The position numbers and the translations under genes are program-made. Positions 8,796 through 17,794 of a stretch of 57,203 nucleotides of DNA are shown here, in pieces (the first letter of the stretch is position 1; each line of letters begins with the position of its first letter). This DNA is from an uncultured Pelagibacteraceae bacterium (GTDB taxonomy: Bacteria; Pseudomonadota; Alphaproteobacteria; Pelagibacterales; Pelagibacteraceae). The stretch covers positions 1 through 57,203 of the forward strand of contig CACHFM010000008.1 in the NCBI GenBank assembly GCA_902579105.1, written 5' to 3'. Under the pieces are notes generated by a model. That model saw only the letters and a program-made list of their open reading frames with translations, searched no databases and was not told the DNA's origin.

Positions 8796-10100
8796 TTAAA
8801 GTTTTCCGTCTGCTTCGAATACTTCAACCCACTCTTCGATAATTTTATCTAGAGCTCCTTTAGCAGTTCCTTTTCCATTAACAACATAGTCATGAATCGC
8901 TTCTTGCATAGGTAGCATTAACTCAACAAATGTTGGTTCTTGCCAGAAATCTTTGACAATTCCCATTGAGTCTAAGAAACCTTGTGCATAAACGGTAGAC
9001 GTTGGAAATGATGGTGAATTTAGAACATCATTATGACATGAATATCCTCCTAGATCCCACCATTTTTGTTGTACATCTGGTCTAGCAAACCACTTAATAT
9101 ATTCAAGAGCAAGATCTTGTTTGTCTGAATATTTTACAACAGATATACCTTGTCCACCCAATGTTGCAGCTGCAACATTTTGTTTTGGATTTGCAAAGAA
9201 GCCACTAACTCTTCCGTCGCTGTCTTCTTTAGAAACACCAGGCCAGAAAGCATACCAGTTCATTTGGAATGCAACTTGTCCTGATTTATAAGCGTCTAAG
9301 TTAGCAACCATGTAAGCATCTGAGTGTCCTGGAGGCGCGCAGTCTTCATATAACTTTCTATAAAATTCAACCGCTTCAACTGCTTGTGGAGAATTAAAAT
9401 ATCCTTCCATATCATATGGTTTATTTGGATTTTCATATTCCATACCCCATGCATACATTGCAGCTGTAACACCCATTGTGATACCTTCAGATCCACGTTC
9501 AGTATTAATCGCAGCTCCGTATCTTTTTTGACCATCAATTTCTCTTCCTTGGAAAAACGAACACATATCGTGTAATTGATTCCAATTCGCAGGAACACCT
9601 AAATCATAACCGTGTTTTTTCTTAAATTCAGATTTAAGTTCAGGTCTATCAAACCAGTCTTTTCTGTAAGCCCATGCTAATGCATCGCCCATAGCTGGTA
9701 ATGCATAATAGTTTGGACTTCCTTTTGGCCAAGTTGAATATGCATAAACTGTAGCAGGTGAGAAATCACTCATTGAGATTCCTTCTTTATCAAAGAAGTC
9801 ATTCAATTTTACGTAATGTCCATATACAGCTCCTGCACCAATCCACTGTGAGTCACCAATTAATAGGTCAAATGTTTTACCTTTGTTGTTAAGTTCATTT
9901 AACATACGGTCAGCAAAATTTGGCCATGGTACAAACTCAAAGTTAACTTCTATTCCTGTTTCTGCAGTAAATTCTTTAGTTAACTCTTGCAAAGCATTAG
10001 CTGGGTCCCAAGCGGCCCAACCTAATGTGATTGACTTAGCATTTGAATTCGCAGAAAAAGAAAATAGAGAAACGAACAATAAAATCATTATTTTTTTCAT
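8796..10100 (-). CDS. ABC transporter solute-binding protein (CUT1, family 1)
   Basis: A 434-aa exported protein. The signal peptide is residues 1-21 (MKKIMILLFVSLFSFSANSNA). The mature protein opens with ITLGWAAWDPANALQELTKEF, typical of extracellular solute-binding family 1. Aromatic-rich segments (WNQLHDMC, MNWYAFWPG, QKWWDLGGY) are consistent with a carbohydrate or polyol site. It is the first gene of the operon and has a GAGAGGGA ribosome site. The ligand is unknown. Co-operonic dhaKL and the divergent isomerase/dehydrogenase suggest a ketose, polyol or a glycoside that yields one. Confidence 0.9.
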   Translation of the reverse strand: MKKIMILLFVSLFSFSANSNAKSITLGWAAWDPANALQELTKEFTAETGIEVNFEFVPWPNFADRMLNELNNKGKTFDLLIGDSQWIGAGAVYGHYVKLNDFFDKEGISMSDFSPATVYAYSTWPKGSPNYYALPAMGDALAWAYRKDWFDRPELKSEFKKKHGYDLGVPANWNQLHDMCSFFQGREIDGQKRYGAAINTERGSEGITMGVTAAMYAWGMEYENPNKPYDMEGYFNSPQAVEAVEFYRKLYEDCAPPGHSDAYMVANLDAYKSGQVAFQMNWYAFWPGVSKEDSDGRVSGFFANPKQNVAAATLGGQGISVVKYSDKQDLALEYIKWFARPDVQQKWWDLGGYSCHNDVLNSPSFPTSTVYAQGFLDSMGIVKDFWQEPTFVELMLPMQEAIHDYVVNGKGTAKGALDKIIEEWVEVFEADGKL

Positions 10101-10218
10101 TTTTTCCCTCTCATTGTTATTATTTTACAGATTAGTCTATCTAAGATGGCTTGTGCCTGCTAGTATTTTTTTTATATAATTTTTTGCTTTATTAATAATT
10201 ATTAAAGAAGGAGGGAAA
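10101..10218. promoter_or_regulatory. Divergent promoter region of the transporter and isomerase operons
   Basis: 118 bases separate the two divergently transcribed units. The only clear elements are the strong ribosome site AAGGAGGG at 10208-10215 for the plus-strand gene and GAGAGGGA for the minus-strand gene. The rest is AT-rich and must hold both promoters. I see no convincing operator palindrome and no regulator gene nearby. Confidence 0.55.
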
Positions 10219-11274
10219 ATGAAAAAAATTAAAGGTCCTGCTATTTTTTTAGCACAATTTGTAGGTGAAGATGAGCCATTCAATTCCTTGGACAATATTT
10301 GTAAATGGGCATCTTCTTTAGGTTACAAAGGTGTTCAAATTCCTAGTTGGGATGGCAGGTTAATTGATCTTAAAAAAGCATCTGAAAGTAAAGATTATTG
10401 TGATGAAATAAAAGGTATTACAAAAAAATATAATATTGAAATTACTGAACTATCCACTCATCTTCAAGGACAGTTAGTTGCAGTACACCCTGCTTATGAC
10501 ACTGCGTTTGATGGCTTTGCCGCACCTGAAGTTAGAGGAAATCCAAAAGTAAGACAAGAATGGGCTGTTAATCAGTTAATGATGGCTGCTAAGGCTTCAA
10601 ACAATCTAGGTTTAGATAAACATGTAACTTTTTCAGGAGCACTTGCCTGGCCATATGTTTATCCTTGGCCACAAAGACCAGAAGGACTAATTGAAAATGC
10701 TTTCGATGAATTATCAAAGAGATGGAAACCAATACTTGATCATTTTGATCAAAACGGTGTTGACCTATGTTATGAGATACATCCAGGTGAAGATCTTCAT
10801 GATGGCATAACATTTGAAATGTTTTTAGAGAAAGTTAATAATCATAAAAGATGTAATATGCTTTTTGATCCAAGTCACTATGTTTTACAACATTTAGACT
10901 ATCTATCACATATTGATATTTATCATGAAAAAATAAAAATGTTTCATGTTAAAGATGCTGAACTAAATCCTTCAGGAAAACAAGGTGTGTATGGTGGTTT
11001 TCAATCTTGGGTAAATAGAGCGGGTAGATTTAGATCGCTTGGTGATGGACAAGTAGATTTCAAATCAATTTTTTCAAAACTAACTTCTTATGGTTATGAT
11101 GGTTGGGCTGTGCTTGAGTGGGAATGTTGTCTCAAACATCCAGAGGATGGTGCAAGAGAAGGTGCAGAATTTATTAAAAATCACATCATAAATACTACAG
11201 AAAAAGCATTTGATGATTTTGCTGGAAGTGGTTCTGACATTAAAACAAACAAAAAGATGTTAGGTATAAATTAA
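10219..11274 (+). CDS. Sugar (phosphate) isomerase/epimerase, TIM-barrel AP-endonuclease-2-like
   Basis: A 351-aa xylose-isomerase-like TIM barrel. Metal-ligand strands are visible: CYEIHPGED (Glu/His), MLFDPSHY (Asp/His), MFHVKDAEL (His/Asp) and the C-terminal Glu in AVLEWE. Relatives interconvert ketoses and aldoses or act on oxidised sugar glycosides together with Gfo/Idh/MocA dehydrogenases, as found here with a one-base overlap (TTAATGGG). It has a strong ribosome site. Its exact substrate is unknown. It is divergent from the ABC/dhaKL operon, so a joint pathway is likely. Confidence 0.85.
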   Translation: MKKIKGPAIFLAQFVGEDEPFNSLDNICKWASSLGYKGVQIPSWDGRLIDLKKASESKDYCDEIKGITKKYNIEITELSTHLQGQLVAVHPAYDTAFDGFAAPEVRGNPKVRQEWAVNQLMMAAKASNNLGLDKHVTFSGALAWPYVYPWPQRPEGLIENAFDELSKRWKPILDHFDQNGVDLCYEIHPGEDLHDGITFEMFLEKVNNHKRCNMLFDPSHYVLQHLDYLSHIDIYHEKIKMFHVKDAELNPSGKQGVYGGFQSWVNRAGRFRSLGDGQVDFKSIFSKLTSYGYDGWAVLEWECCLKHPEDGAREGAEFIKNHIINTTEKAFDDFAGSGSDIKTNKKMLGIN

Positions 11275-12428
11275 TGGGTAGAAAAGTTCGCATCGGAATG
11301 GTTGGTGGAGGAAAGGATGCATTTATTGGTGGAGTACATAGAATTGCACTTAGGCTTGATGGCTATTATGAATTAGTATCAGGATCTTTTTCTTCTAATT
11401 TTGATAATTCAAAAGAAACTGGAAAAAATCTTGGTTTAGCAGAAGATCGTATTTATGAAACCTATCAAGAGATGGCAGAAAAAGAAGCAGCTCGTTCAGA
11501 TGGTATAGATGTTGTTGCTATAGTCACACCAAATCATCTCCATATACCTATTGCAAAAGTTTTCGCTGAAAAAGGTATAAATATTATTTGTGACAAGCCT
11601 CTTGCTTTATCTAGTAAAGAAGCAATTGAACTTAAGAATATTTTGGAAAGTAAAAAGTTAATTTTTGCTCTTACTCATAATTACACTGGCTATCCTATGG
11701 TTCGTCATGCAAAATCATTAATTCAAAAAGGTGATCTTGGTAAAATAAGAGTAATTCAGGCAGAATACCCTCAAGATTGGCTGACTAAAAAAGCTGAAGA
11801 TAGTGGTTTAAAACAAGCTGAATGGAGAACTGATCCAAAAAGATCTGGCGGTGGTGGTTGTATAGGAGATATAGGAACTCATGCATTTAATCTCATAAGA
11901 TTTGTTACTGAATTAGAAGTAGATGAATTATCAGCTGATATTCATACATTTGTAAAAGGTAGAATGCTTGATGATAATGCACAAATAATGCTCAGATTTA
12001 AAGGAGGTGCTAAAGGCGCAATATGGTCCAGTCAAGTTGCTGTTGGAAATGAAAATAACTTAAAAATTAGGGTTTATGGCGAAAATGGAGGAATAGAATG
12101 GAAACAAGAAGATCCAAATTATCTCGATTTTACAAAGTTTGGTCAACCAACACAAAGAATAACAAGAGGAAGTGGAAGTGCAAGTGAGGAAGCCAATAAT
12201 GTCACAAGAATTCCTCCTGGACATCCTGAAGGGTATTTAGAAGGTTTTGCCAACATTTATAGTGATGTTTATAAAGAGCTATTTGCTCAAATAAATAAAC
12301 AAAAATATGATCGTTCTAATGATTGTTATCCAAATATTAATGATGGTGTTGAGGGGATGAGGTTTATAGAAACTATTTTAGAATCTAGTAAGAATAATAG
12401 TAAATGGGTTCAATTTAATTCTAAGTAA
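11274..12428 (+). CDS. Gfo/Idh/MocA-family NAD(P)-dependent dehydrogenase
   Basis: A 384-aa oxidoreductase. The Rossmann segment GMVGGGKDAFIGGVHR is at residues 8-23. CDKPLALSSKEA carries the conserved Lys of the family's EKP motif, here DKP. GGGCIGDIGTHAFNLI supplies the conserved Asp/His catalytic pair. Relatives oxidise or reduce a sugar hydroxyl. The start overlaps the isomerase stop, so the two are co-translated. A 3-keto-sugar or inositol-like chemistry is possible, but the substrate is not determinable from sequence. Confidence 0.87.
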   Translation: MGRKVRIGMVGGGKDAFIGGVHRIALRLDGYYELVSGSFSSNFDNSKETGKNLGLAEDRIYETYQEMAEKEAARSDGIDVVAIVTPNHLHIPIAKVFAEKGINIICDKPLALSSKEAIELKNILESKKLIFALTHNYTGYPMVRHAKSLIQKGDLGKIRVIQAEYPQDWLTKKAEDSGLKQAEWRTDPKRSGGGGCIGDIGTHAFNLIRFVTELEVDELSADIHTFVKGRMLDDNAQIMLRFKGGAKGAIWSSQVAVGNENNLKIRVYGENGGIEWKQEDPNYLDFTKFGQPTQRITRGSGSASEEANNVTRIPPGHPEGYLEGFANIYSDVYKELFAQINKQKYDRSNDCYPNINDGVEGMRFIETILESSKNNSKWVQFNSK

Positions 12429-12500
12429 ATTGTAATTTATTATTTTAAAGAGTTTAGATCCTAATTTAGTATTAGATAAATGTTAAAAAAATAATAGTTA

Positions 12501-13652
12501 ATGGGTTTACATTTTTCAAAAGAAGAATTTTCACAGAGAAAATCAAAGGTTATACAAAATATGAAGGATCAAAATATAGACGCTCTGTTAATGTTTAGAC
12601 AAGAGTCTATGTATTGGTTAACAGGTTATGACACTTTTGGTTATGTATTCTTTCAAACTTTAGTTTTAGATCAAAAAGGAAATATAATTTTATTAACTAG
12701 AGCTCCTGATTTAAGACAAGCACAAAATACTTCAAATATAGAAGATATAAGAATTTGGGTTGATAAAGATAACTCCCAACCTACAGATGATCTTAAAATA
12801 ATTTTAGATGAATTAAATTTAAAAGGAAAAAAAATTGGTATCGAATATGAGGCTTATGGAATGACAGGACGTAATGCTTTAAAATTAAACAAATCTTTAG
12901 AAAATTATTGTAAAGTTGAAGATCAATCAGAATTAATTACTAAACTTCGAGTAATTAAATCTAAGAATGAAATATTTTATATAAAAAAAGCTGCAGAGCT
13001 TGCTGATAAGGCTCTTGATCAAGCATGGAAATATGCAAAAGCAGGCGTAAATGAGTCAAAAATTCTTGCTGAAATGAATAAAGTAATTTTTGAAGAGGGT
13101 GGCGATTATCCTGCCAATGAATTTATAATTGGCTCAGGTAAAAACGCATTACTTTGTAGATATCAAGCAGAGAAACAAACTTTAAATAAAACTGATCAAT
13201 TAAGTATAGAGTGGGCTGGAACTTTTAAACATTATCACTCAGCAATGTTTAGAACAATCCCAATTGGAAAAACTAATCCAAAACATATAAAAATGCATGA
13301 AGCTTGTGTAGAAGCATTAACAAATTGTGTAAATGTTTTAGTCCCAGGAAAAACTGCAGGAGAAGTTTTTGACATTCATGCTAAGACACTAGATGATCTT
13401 GGTTTTAATAAAGCTAGAATGAATGCTTGCGGTTATTCATTAGGTGCAACTTTTTCACCAAATTGGATGGATTGGCCAATGCTATATAATGGAAATCCTT
13501 ATTTAATAAAACCTGGTAATGTGTTCTTTATGCATATGATCTTGATGGATTCAGATAACAATTTAGCTATGAATCTTGGAGAAACATATCTTGTAACAGA
13601 AAACGGTAACGAAAGATTAGGGAAACAAAAAATAGATTTAGTTATTCTATAA
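12501..13652 (+). CDS. M24-fold (pita-bread) hydrolase lacking the metal ligands; creatinase/ectoine-hydrolase-like
   Basis: A 383-aa protein with a creatinase N-terminal domain (about 1-150) and an M24 domain (about 155-383). None of the five metal-ligand positions of M24 peptidases is canonical: DxG is IEWAG (E237), SDxTRT is HYHSAMFRT (244-252), GHGIG is CGYSLG (310-315), the IEP Glu is H345, and the final ED is GE (360-361). It is therefore probably not a metallo-aminopeptidase. It resembles metal-free members of the fold, such as creatinase and ectoine hydrolase (DoeA/EutD), which hydrolyse small C-N bonded osmolytes. That name is an inference. It stands 72 bases after the dehydrogenase, with its own weak ribosome site. 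Confidence 0.75.
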   Translation: MGLHFSKEEFSQRKSKVIQNMKDQNIDALLMFRQESMYWLTGYDTFGYVFFQTLVLDQKGNIILLTRAPDLRQAQNTSNIEDIRIWVDKDNSQPTDDLKIILDELNLKGKKIGIEYEAYGMTGRNALKLNKSLENYCKVEDQSELITKLRVIKSKNEIFYIKKAAELADKALDQAWKYAKAGVNESKILAEMNKVIFEEGGDYPANEFIIGSGKNALLCRYQAEKQTLNKTDQLSIEWAGTFKHYHSAMFRTIPIGKTNPKHIKMHEACVEALTNCVNVLVPGKTAGEVFDIHAKTLDDLGFNKARMNACGYSLGATFSPNWMDWPMLYNGNPYLIKPGNVFFMHMILMDSDNNLAMNLGETYLVTENGNERLGKQKIDLVIL

Positions 13653-13670
13653 TTTAATAATTAGTTTAAT

Positions 13671-14171
13671 TTATTCTACTGAATTTATTTTTGCAATCAT
13701 GCCTAATTGATAGTGACCAGGAACATTACACGCTGCTTCAAGATTAGCATTAGTATTAAATTTCCAAATTATTTCAGCACTTTGATTTGGCTCTAACAAC
13801 AAACTGTTAGAGTGAGAATGACTCATAGAATGATCTTTTTTTGACAATTCTTTCATTTTTTTTTTATCAATTCTATCAACTAATAATATTTCATTTTCTA
13901 CCATTTTCATCATTTCTGGTTGATGCTTAAGGTGCATTGCTTTAGTAGCAATATTAAATTCATGAACCAGTTCTCCATAATTATAGACAATAAATTTTAT
14001 AGTTTGGTTTTTCTTTATTTCAAATTTATTTGGCTCATAATAATTGTCATACATTTTTACTAAGATAACTTTTGAAACTTCATTTGGGTCTCCTTTTTCG
14101 CCTATCATATTCATCGAACCACCAAAAGAGATGCTTGGTATTAAAATAAACAACAATATAATTTTTTTCAT
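13671..14171 (-). CDS. Exported cupredoxin-like copper protein
   Basis: A 166-aa protein from the ATG at 14171 (a TTG lies 6 bases upstream). A signal peptide occupies residues 1-18. The body carries plastocyanin/azurin-type copper ligands: His in VHEFNIA, then Cys and His in ACNVPGHYQLGM, with Met as the likely axial ligand. A His/Met-rich stretch (KKDHSMSHSHSNS) lies between them. It probably carries electrons or copper in the periplasm. No oxidase or copper exporter is adjacent. It is convergent with the M24 gene. Confidence 0.82.
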   Translation of the reverse strand: MKKIILLFILIPSISFGGSMNMIGEKGDPNEVSKVILVKMYDNYYEPNKFEIKKNQTIKFIVYNYGELVHEFNIATKAMHLKHQPEMMKMVENEILLVDRIDKKKMKELSKKDHSMSHSHSNSLLLEPNQSAEIIWKFNTNANLEAACNVPGHYQLGMIAKINSVE

Positions 14172-14258
14172 AATCAAAAATAAGATTTTTAATAGATTTT
14201 AATATTATGAATTTTGGCGCACTAATTACTTAATTATATTTAATTCTAAACCTCTAAT

Positions 14259-14810
14259 TTACATTGTATTAATACTGCCAATTATATTTAAATTTTTATC
14301 AGAAATAATTATCTCTCCAGAAGATGAGCCTATATTTAAAATTGACGAAATAACTACATAATGAGTTACAAAAACTAAATTTTTATCACTTTCCCAACTT
14401 TTAATATAATTTTTAAGATCATTAATTTGTTTAGTTTCATTCGCAGCAAATCTTTCATCATAAAATGAATTCAATGCATTAAATGTTTCAAAATTTTCGA
14501 ATGCATATTTTGCAGTATCTTTGCATCGACACCATTCGCTAGATAGTATTTTATCTATTTTTATTTTATTAACTTTAAAAAATTGGCCAATTTTTTTTGA
14601 TTGCTTTATCCCTTTTTTATTTAAATTTCTTTGAGTTGAGCAGTCTTTAATATTAAAATTATTTGGATCACCATTTCCAGGTGCAAGTGCATGTCTTATA
14701 AAAATTAATTTATTACCTTCTTTAAGTGAATTTAAAATTTTATCTTCTGAAAATGCGCTATTTGTAAAGTTTAACACTCCAATAAATAAAATTATTAAAA
14801 TTACTTTCAT
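14259..14810 (-). CDS. Exported histidine phosphatase (phosphoglycerate-mutase-like)
   Basis: A 183-aa protein with a signal peptide (1-21) and the phosphohistidine motif FIRHALAPG (R39, H40). SSEWCRCKDTA supplies the second Arg, and VFVTHYVV holds the acceptor-site His. The substrate of exported members of this group is unknown. The start overlaps the stop of the SGNH gene by ATGA, so it is the last gene of the xsc/carbamoyltransferase transcription unit. Confidence 0.83.
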   Translation of the reverse strand: MKVILIILFIGVLNFTNSAFSEDKILNSLKEGNKLIFIRHALAPGNGDPNNFNIKDCSTQRNLNKKGIKQSKKIGQFFKVNKIKIDKILSSEWCRCKDTAKYAFENFETFNALNSFYDERFAANETKQINDLKNYIKSWESDKNLVFVTHYVVISSILNIGSSSGEIIISDKNLNIIGSINTM

Positions 14811-15820
14811 TTTCCATCTGAAATATTCTTCGATAAAAATTCATTAAGAATTTTTGCAATTTTTAAATGACCTTTTTGATTTGGATGATCATCTATATTA
14901 AAAAAATGAGATTTATTTAATTCAATTAGAATATATTTTATATTTTCATTATTTTTTGGAAAATTAATTACTTTTTGCCATGGTTGAATAGCCATAAAAA
15001 CTATTACTTTTTTTTCATTTAAATTAATATTTTCTTTTAGAACTTTTTCTAAATATTTTTTATCATTATCAAAATTGATTAATTCTAAATTTTTACTTCT
15101 AAAAACAATATCTATAATATCAGAAAAAAATAAACGAATTGAACTTTTATAATTTCTAAATATAAATTTAAAATTATTTAATTTAATATTTTCATTAGCA
15201 AATATTTTTTCAAAATTATTTTTGGTATAAGTTTTATTTATATCTAGTTCTCTATTTTCCCCTAAATCATTCGGATGATATTGAATTATAATTGTTTTAC
15301 TATTTTTATAATATGGACTTAATTTTAACTTTTTAACTTCTCTTACAGTCCCATAACTCGAAACAGCCATATTATAAACTTTTCTTTGTAATAGTTTTTC
15401 AAGTTGAAATGCAAATGTTTCATTGTCATTAACACCCCAGCCCATAGCAATAGAGTCTCCTAATACTACATGATAATCCTTTAAATAATCTATTTCTTCA
15501 ACAGTTTCATGAACACGAGTGTATTCATTAAATTTTAAAGAACTATCAAATTCAGGATTTGAAAATTCACAAATTCCAATTTTAGGTTTGTAAAGTAAAT
15601 TTTCATCATAAGAAATACAATTCTTGTTATGTTGCCATATATTTCTGAGACCTCTAAAATAAATTTTTTTCTGAATACTTTTTACCCAAAACCAATCATA
15701 GGTTTTGCCTTGTAATATTGATATATAGCTAAATGAAAAAACTAAAGCTGTGATTAAAAAATAATTAACTATTATTAAAAAAATAATATAAAAAAAATTT
15801 TTAGATTTAATCAAGTTCAA
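14807..15820 (-). CDS. Membrane-anchored SGNH/GDSL hydrolase-like protein
   Basis: A protein of about 337 aa with one N-terminal membrane helix (about 9-33) and an SGNH domain: GDS at 121-123 (LGDSIAMGWG), the Asn block in YHPNDLGE and the DDHPNQKGH catalytic Asp/His near residue 313. The start must be TTG (15820 or 15814). No ATG occurs before residue 128, and the TTGs overlap the carbamoyltransferase 3' end. Such proteins often add or remove acyl groups on extracytoplasmic polysaccharides. Here it follows a carbamoyltransferase, suggesting modification of a surface glycan or secreted metabolite. Confidence 0.78.
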   Translation of the reverse strand: MNLIKSKNFFYIIFLIIVNYFLITALVFSFSYISILQGKTYDWFWVKSIQKKIYFRGLRNIWQHNKNCISYDENLLYKPKIGICEFSNPEFDSSLKFNEYTRVHETVEEIDYLKDYHVVLGDSIAMGWGVNDNETFAFQLEKLLQRKVYNMAVSSYGTVREVKKLKLSPYYKNSKTIIIQYHPNDLGENRELDINKTYTKNNFEKIFANENIKLNNFKFIFRNYKSSIRLFFSDIIDIVFRSKNLELINFDNDKKYLEKVLKENINLNEKKVIVFMAIQPWQKVINFPKNNENIKYILIELNKSHFFNIDDHPNQKGHLKIAKILNEFLSKNISDGK

Positions 15821-17642
15821 ACTCTTTTTTATAATCTTTTTTTAGATTTGGGTTTTGTTTTGTTTTATCCAAAATACAGTTTCCAATTATAAGATAATCT
15901 AATTCGGTTCCCATAAAACAATTAAAAGCATCAGTTGGAGTATTTACTATGGGTTCTCCTCTAACATTAAATGAAGTATTAACAATTACTGGACAGCCAG
16001 TTTTTTCCTTAAACTTAGAGATTAAATCATAATATTTTTTATTATTGGTTTTAGTAACTGTTTGTATTCTTGCAGAATAGTCGACATGAGTAACTGCTGG
16101 TATATCTGATCTTTTTATATTCAATTTATCTATACCAAATAATTTTTTTTCTTCATCAGTCATCTCAATTTTTTTTTGATCACTTATATTTGAAACTAAT
16201 AGCATATAAGGACTATCTACATTTATTTTGAACCAATTTGATAAATCTTCCCTAAGAACAGAAGGTGCAAATGGTCTAAAACTTTCCCTATATTTAACTT
16301 TTAAGTTTAAATTCTTTTGCATCTTATCAGATCTTGGGTCACCTAATATAGATCTACCACCTAAAGCTCTTGGTCCAAATTCCATTCTTCCTTGAAACCA
16401 ACCTACAGCTTTTTCTTTAGATAAATAATCAGATGTTTGATCAATCAAACTATCATAATCAACAGTTTCAAAATGGGCTCCAATTGAATTTAATTCTTTC
16501 TCGATTTGATCTTGAGAGAATTCAGAACCTAGATAAGATCCTTTCATGCTATCATTAGAATTAATTTTTCTTACATTATCTTGATCAATATGCCATAAAG
16601 CTAAAGCTGCACCTAATGAACCACCCGCATCTCCTGCTGCTGGTTGTATCCATATATTATCAAAAATTTTCTCTTGGAGAATTTTTCCGTTTGCAACGCA
16701 ATTTAAAGCAACACCACCAGCTAAACATAAATTTTTAATATTATATTCGTTACGAATTGATCTTGATAATTTGATCATAATATCCTCTGTAACTTTTTGA
16801 ATAGAGGCTGCAATATCCATATGAAATTGTGTTAATTTTTCTCTCATAGGATCTCTGGGCTTTTGACCAAATAAATGATGAAATTTATCATTAGTCATTG
16901 TTAGACCTGTGGCATAATTAAAATAGTTTTGGTCTAATCTAAAAGTACCATCATTTTTTATGTCGACTAGTTTCATTATTTTATCAACATAAATAGGGTT
17001 TCCATATGGTGCTAAACCCATAAGTTTGTATTCTCCACTATTTACCTTAAATCCAGTGAAATATGTGAAAGAAGAAAAAAGTAAACCTAACGAATGAGGA
17101 AAATGAATTTCTTTTTTAATATCTAACTTATTTCCTTTACCTACAGCAACTGTAGTTGTTGCCCACTCACCTACACCATCAGCAGTTAAAACTACTGCTT
17201 CTTCAAATGGTGATGGATAGAATGCACTAGCTGCGTGACTTAAATGATGATCTGAAAAAAAAATGTTTTCATCAGATTTATAATTTTTATCATGCTCTTT
17301 AAGTTTATTAAATAAATAATTTTTTTGAAAAAGTTTTTCTTTAATCCATAATGGCATTGCTTTACTAAAAGATACGAATCCCTTAGGTGCAAATGCAACA
17401 TAGGTTTCTAAAAGTCTTTCAAATTTTAAAAATGGTTTTTCAAAAAAAACTATTTTGTCCACTTCATTTAATTTTAAATTTGCATAATCTAATACAAATT
17501 TAATTGCATTATGCGGATAACTTGCATCATGTTTTTTTCTTGTAAATCTCTCTTCTTGAGCTGCAGCAATTATTTCACCATCTTTTAAAATACATGCTGC
17601 ACTATCGTGATAAAAAGCGGATATACCTAAAATTGATAGCAC
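15807..17642 (-). CDS. NodU/CmcH-family carbamoyltransferase
   Basis: A 611-aa O-carbamoyltransferase. The N-terminal TsaD-like domain starts with ILGISAFYHDSAA and contains the metal-binding HHLSH (132-136) and LTADGVGEW. AGGVALNCVANG belongs to the nucleotide site, and the C-terminal domain carries FQGRMEFGPRALGGRS. These enzymes transfer carbamoyl phosphate to hydroxyl groups of glycans, antibiotics or toxins. The start is GTG at 17642, agreeing with the family N-terminus and sitting next to the DUF5989 stop. The acceptor is unknown. Confidence 0.92.
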   Translation of the reverse strand: MLSILGISAFYHDSAACILKDGEIIAAAQEERFTRKKHDASYPHNAIKFVLDYANLKLNEVDKIVFFEKPFLKFERLLETYVAFAPKGFVSFSKAMPLWIKEKLFQKNYLFNKLKEHDKNYKSDENIFFSDHHLSHAASAFYPSPFEEAVVLTADGVGEWATTTVAVGKGNKLDIKKEIHFPHSLGLLFSSFTYFTGFKVNSGEYKLMGLAPYGNPIYVDKIMKLVDIKNDGTFRLDQNYFNYATGLTMTNDKFHHLFGQKPRDPMREKLTQFHMDIAASIQKVTEDIMIKLSRSIRNEYNIKNLCLAGGVALNCVANGKILQEKIFDNIWIQPAAGDAGGSLGAALALWHIDQDNVRKINSNDSMKGSYLGSEFSQDQIEKELNSIGAHFETVDYDSLIDQTSDYLSKEKAVGWFQGRMEFGPRALGGRSILGDPRSDKMQKNLNLKVKYRESFRPFAPSVLREDLSNWFKINVDSPYMLLVSNISDQKKIEMTDEEKKLFGIDKLNIKRSDIPAVTHVDYSARIQTVTKTNNKKYYDLISKFKEKTGCPVIVNTSFNVRGEPIVNTPTDAFNCFMGTELDYLIIGNCILDKTKQNPNLKKDYKKEFELD

Positions 17643-17643
17643 T

Positions 17644-17793
17644 TTAAAAAATTGTATATATAAATGGGGCTACAGCAGAACCTTGGCTCAAGACTATCAA
17701 ACCACCAAACATTACTAGGACGATTATAATAGGTAAAAGCCAATATTTTTTTCTGACTTTTAAAAATTCCCAAAATTCTTTTATAAAACTCAT
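17644..17793 (-). CDS. DUF5989-type 49-aa membrane protein
   Basis: A 49-aa ORF read directly from the minus strand, beginning MSFIKEFWEFLKVRKKYW and ending with APFIYTIF. It has an amphipathic, basic N-terminus and one membrane helix (about 19-36). It matches my recollection of the small DUF5989 proteins that sit between SxtJ and carbamoyltransferase genes in many bacteria. It ends one base before the GTG of the carbamoyltransferase and begins one base after the SxtJ-like gene. Function unknown. It may tether the carbamoyltransferase to the membrane. Confidence 0.85.
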   Translation of the reverse strand: MSFIKEFWEFLKVRKKYWLLPIIIVLVMFGGLIVLSQGSAVAPFIYTIF

Positions 17794-17794
17794 G

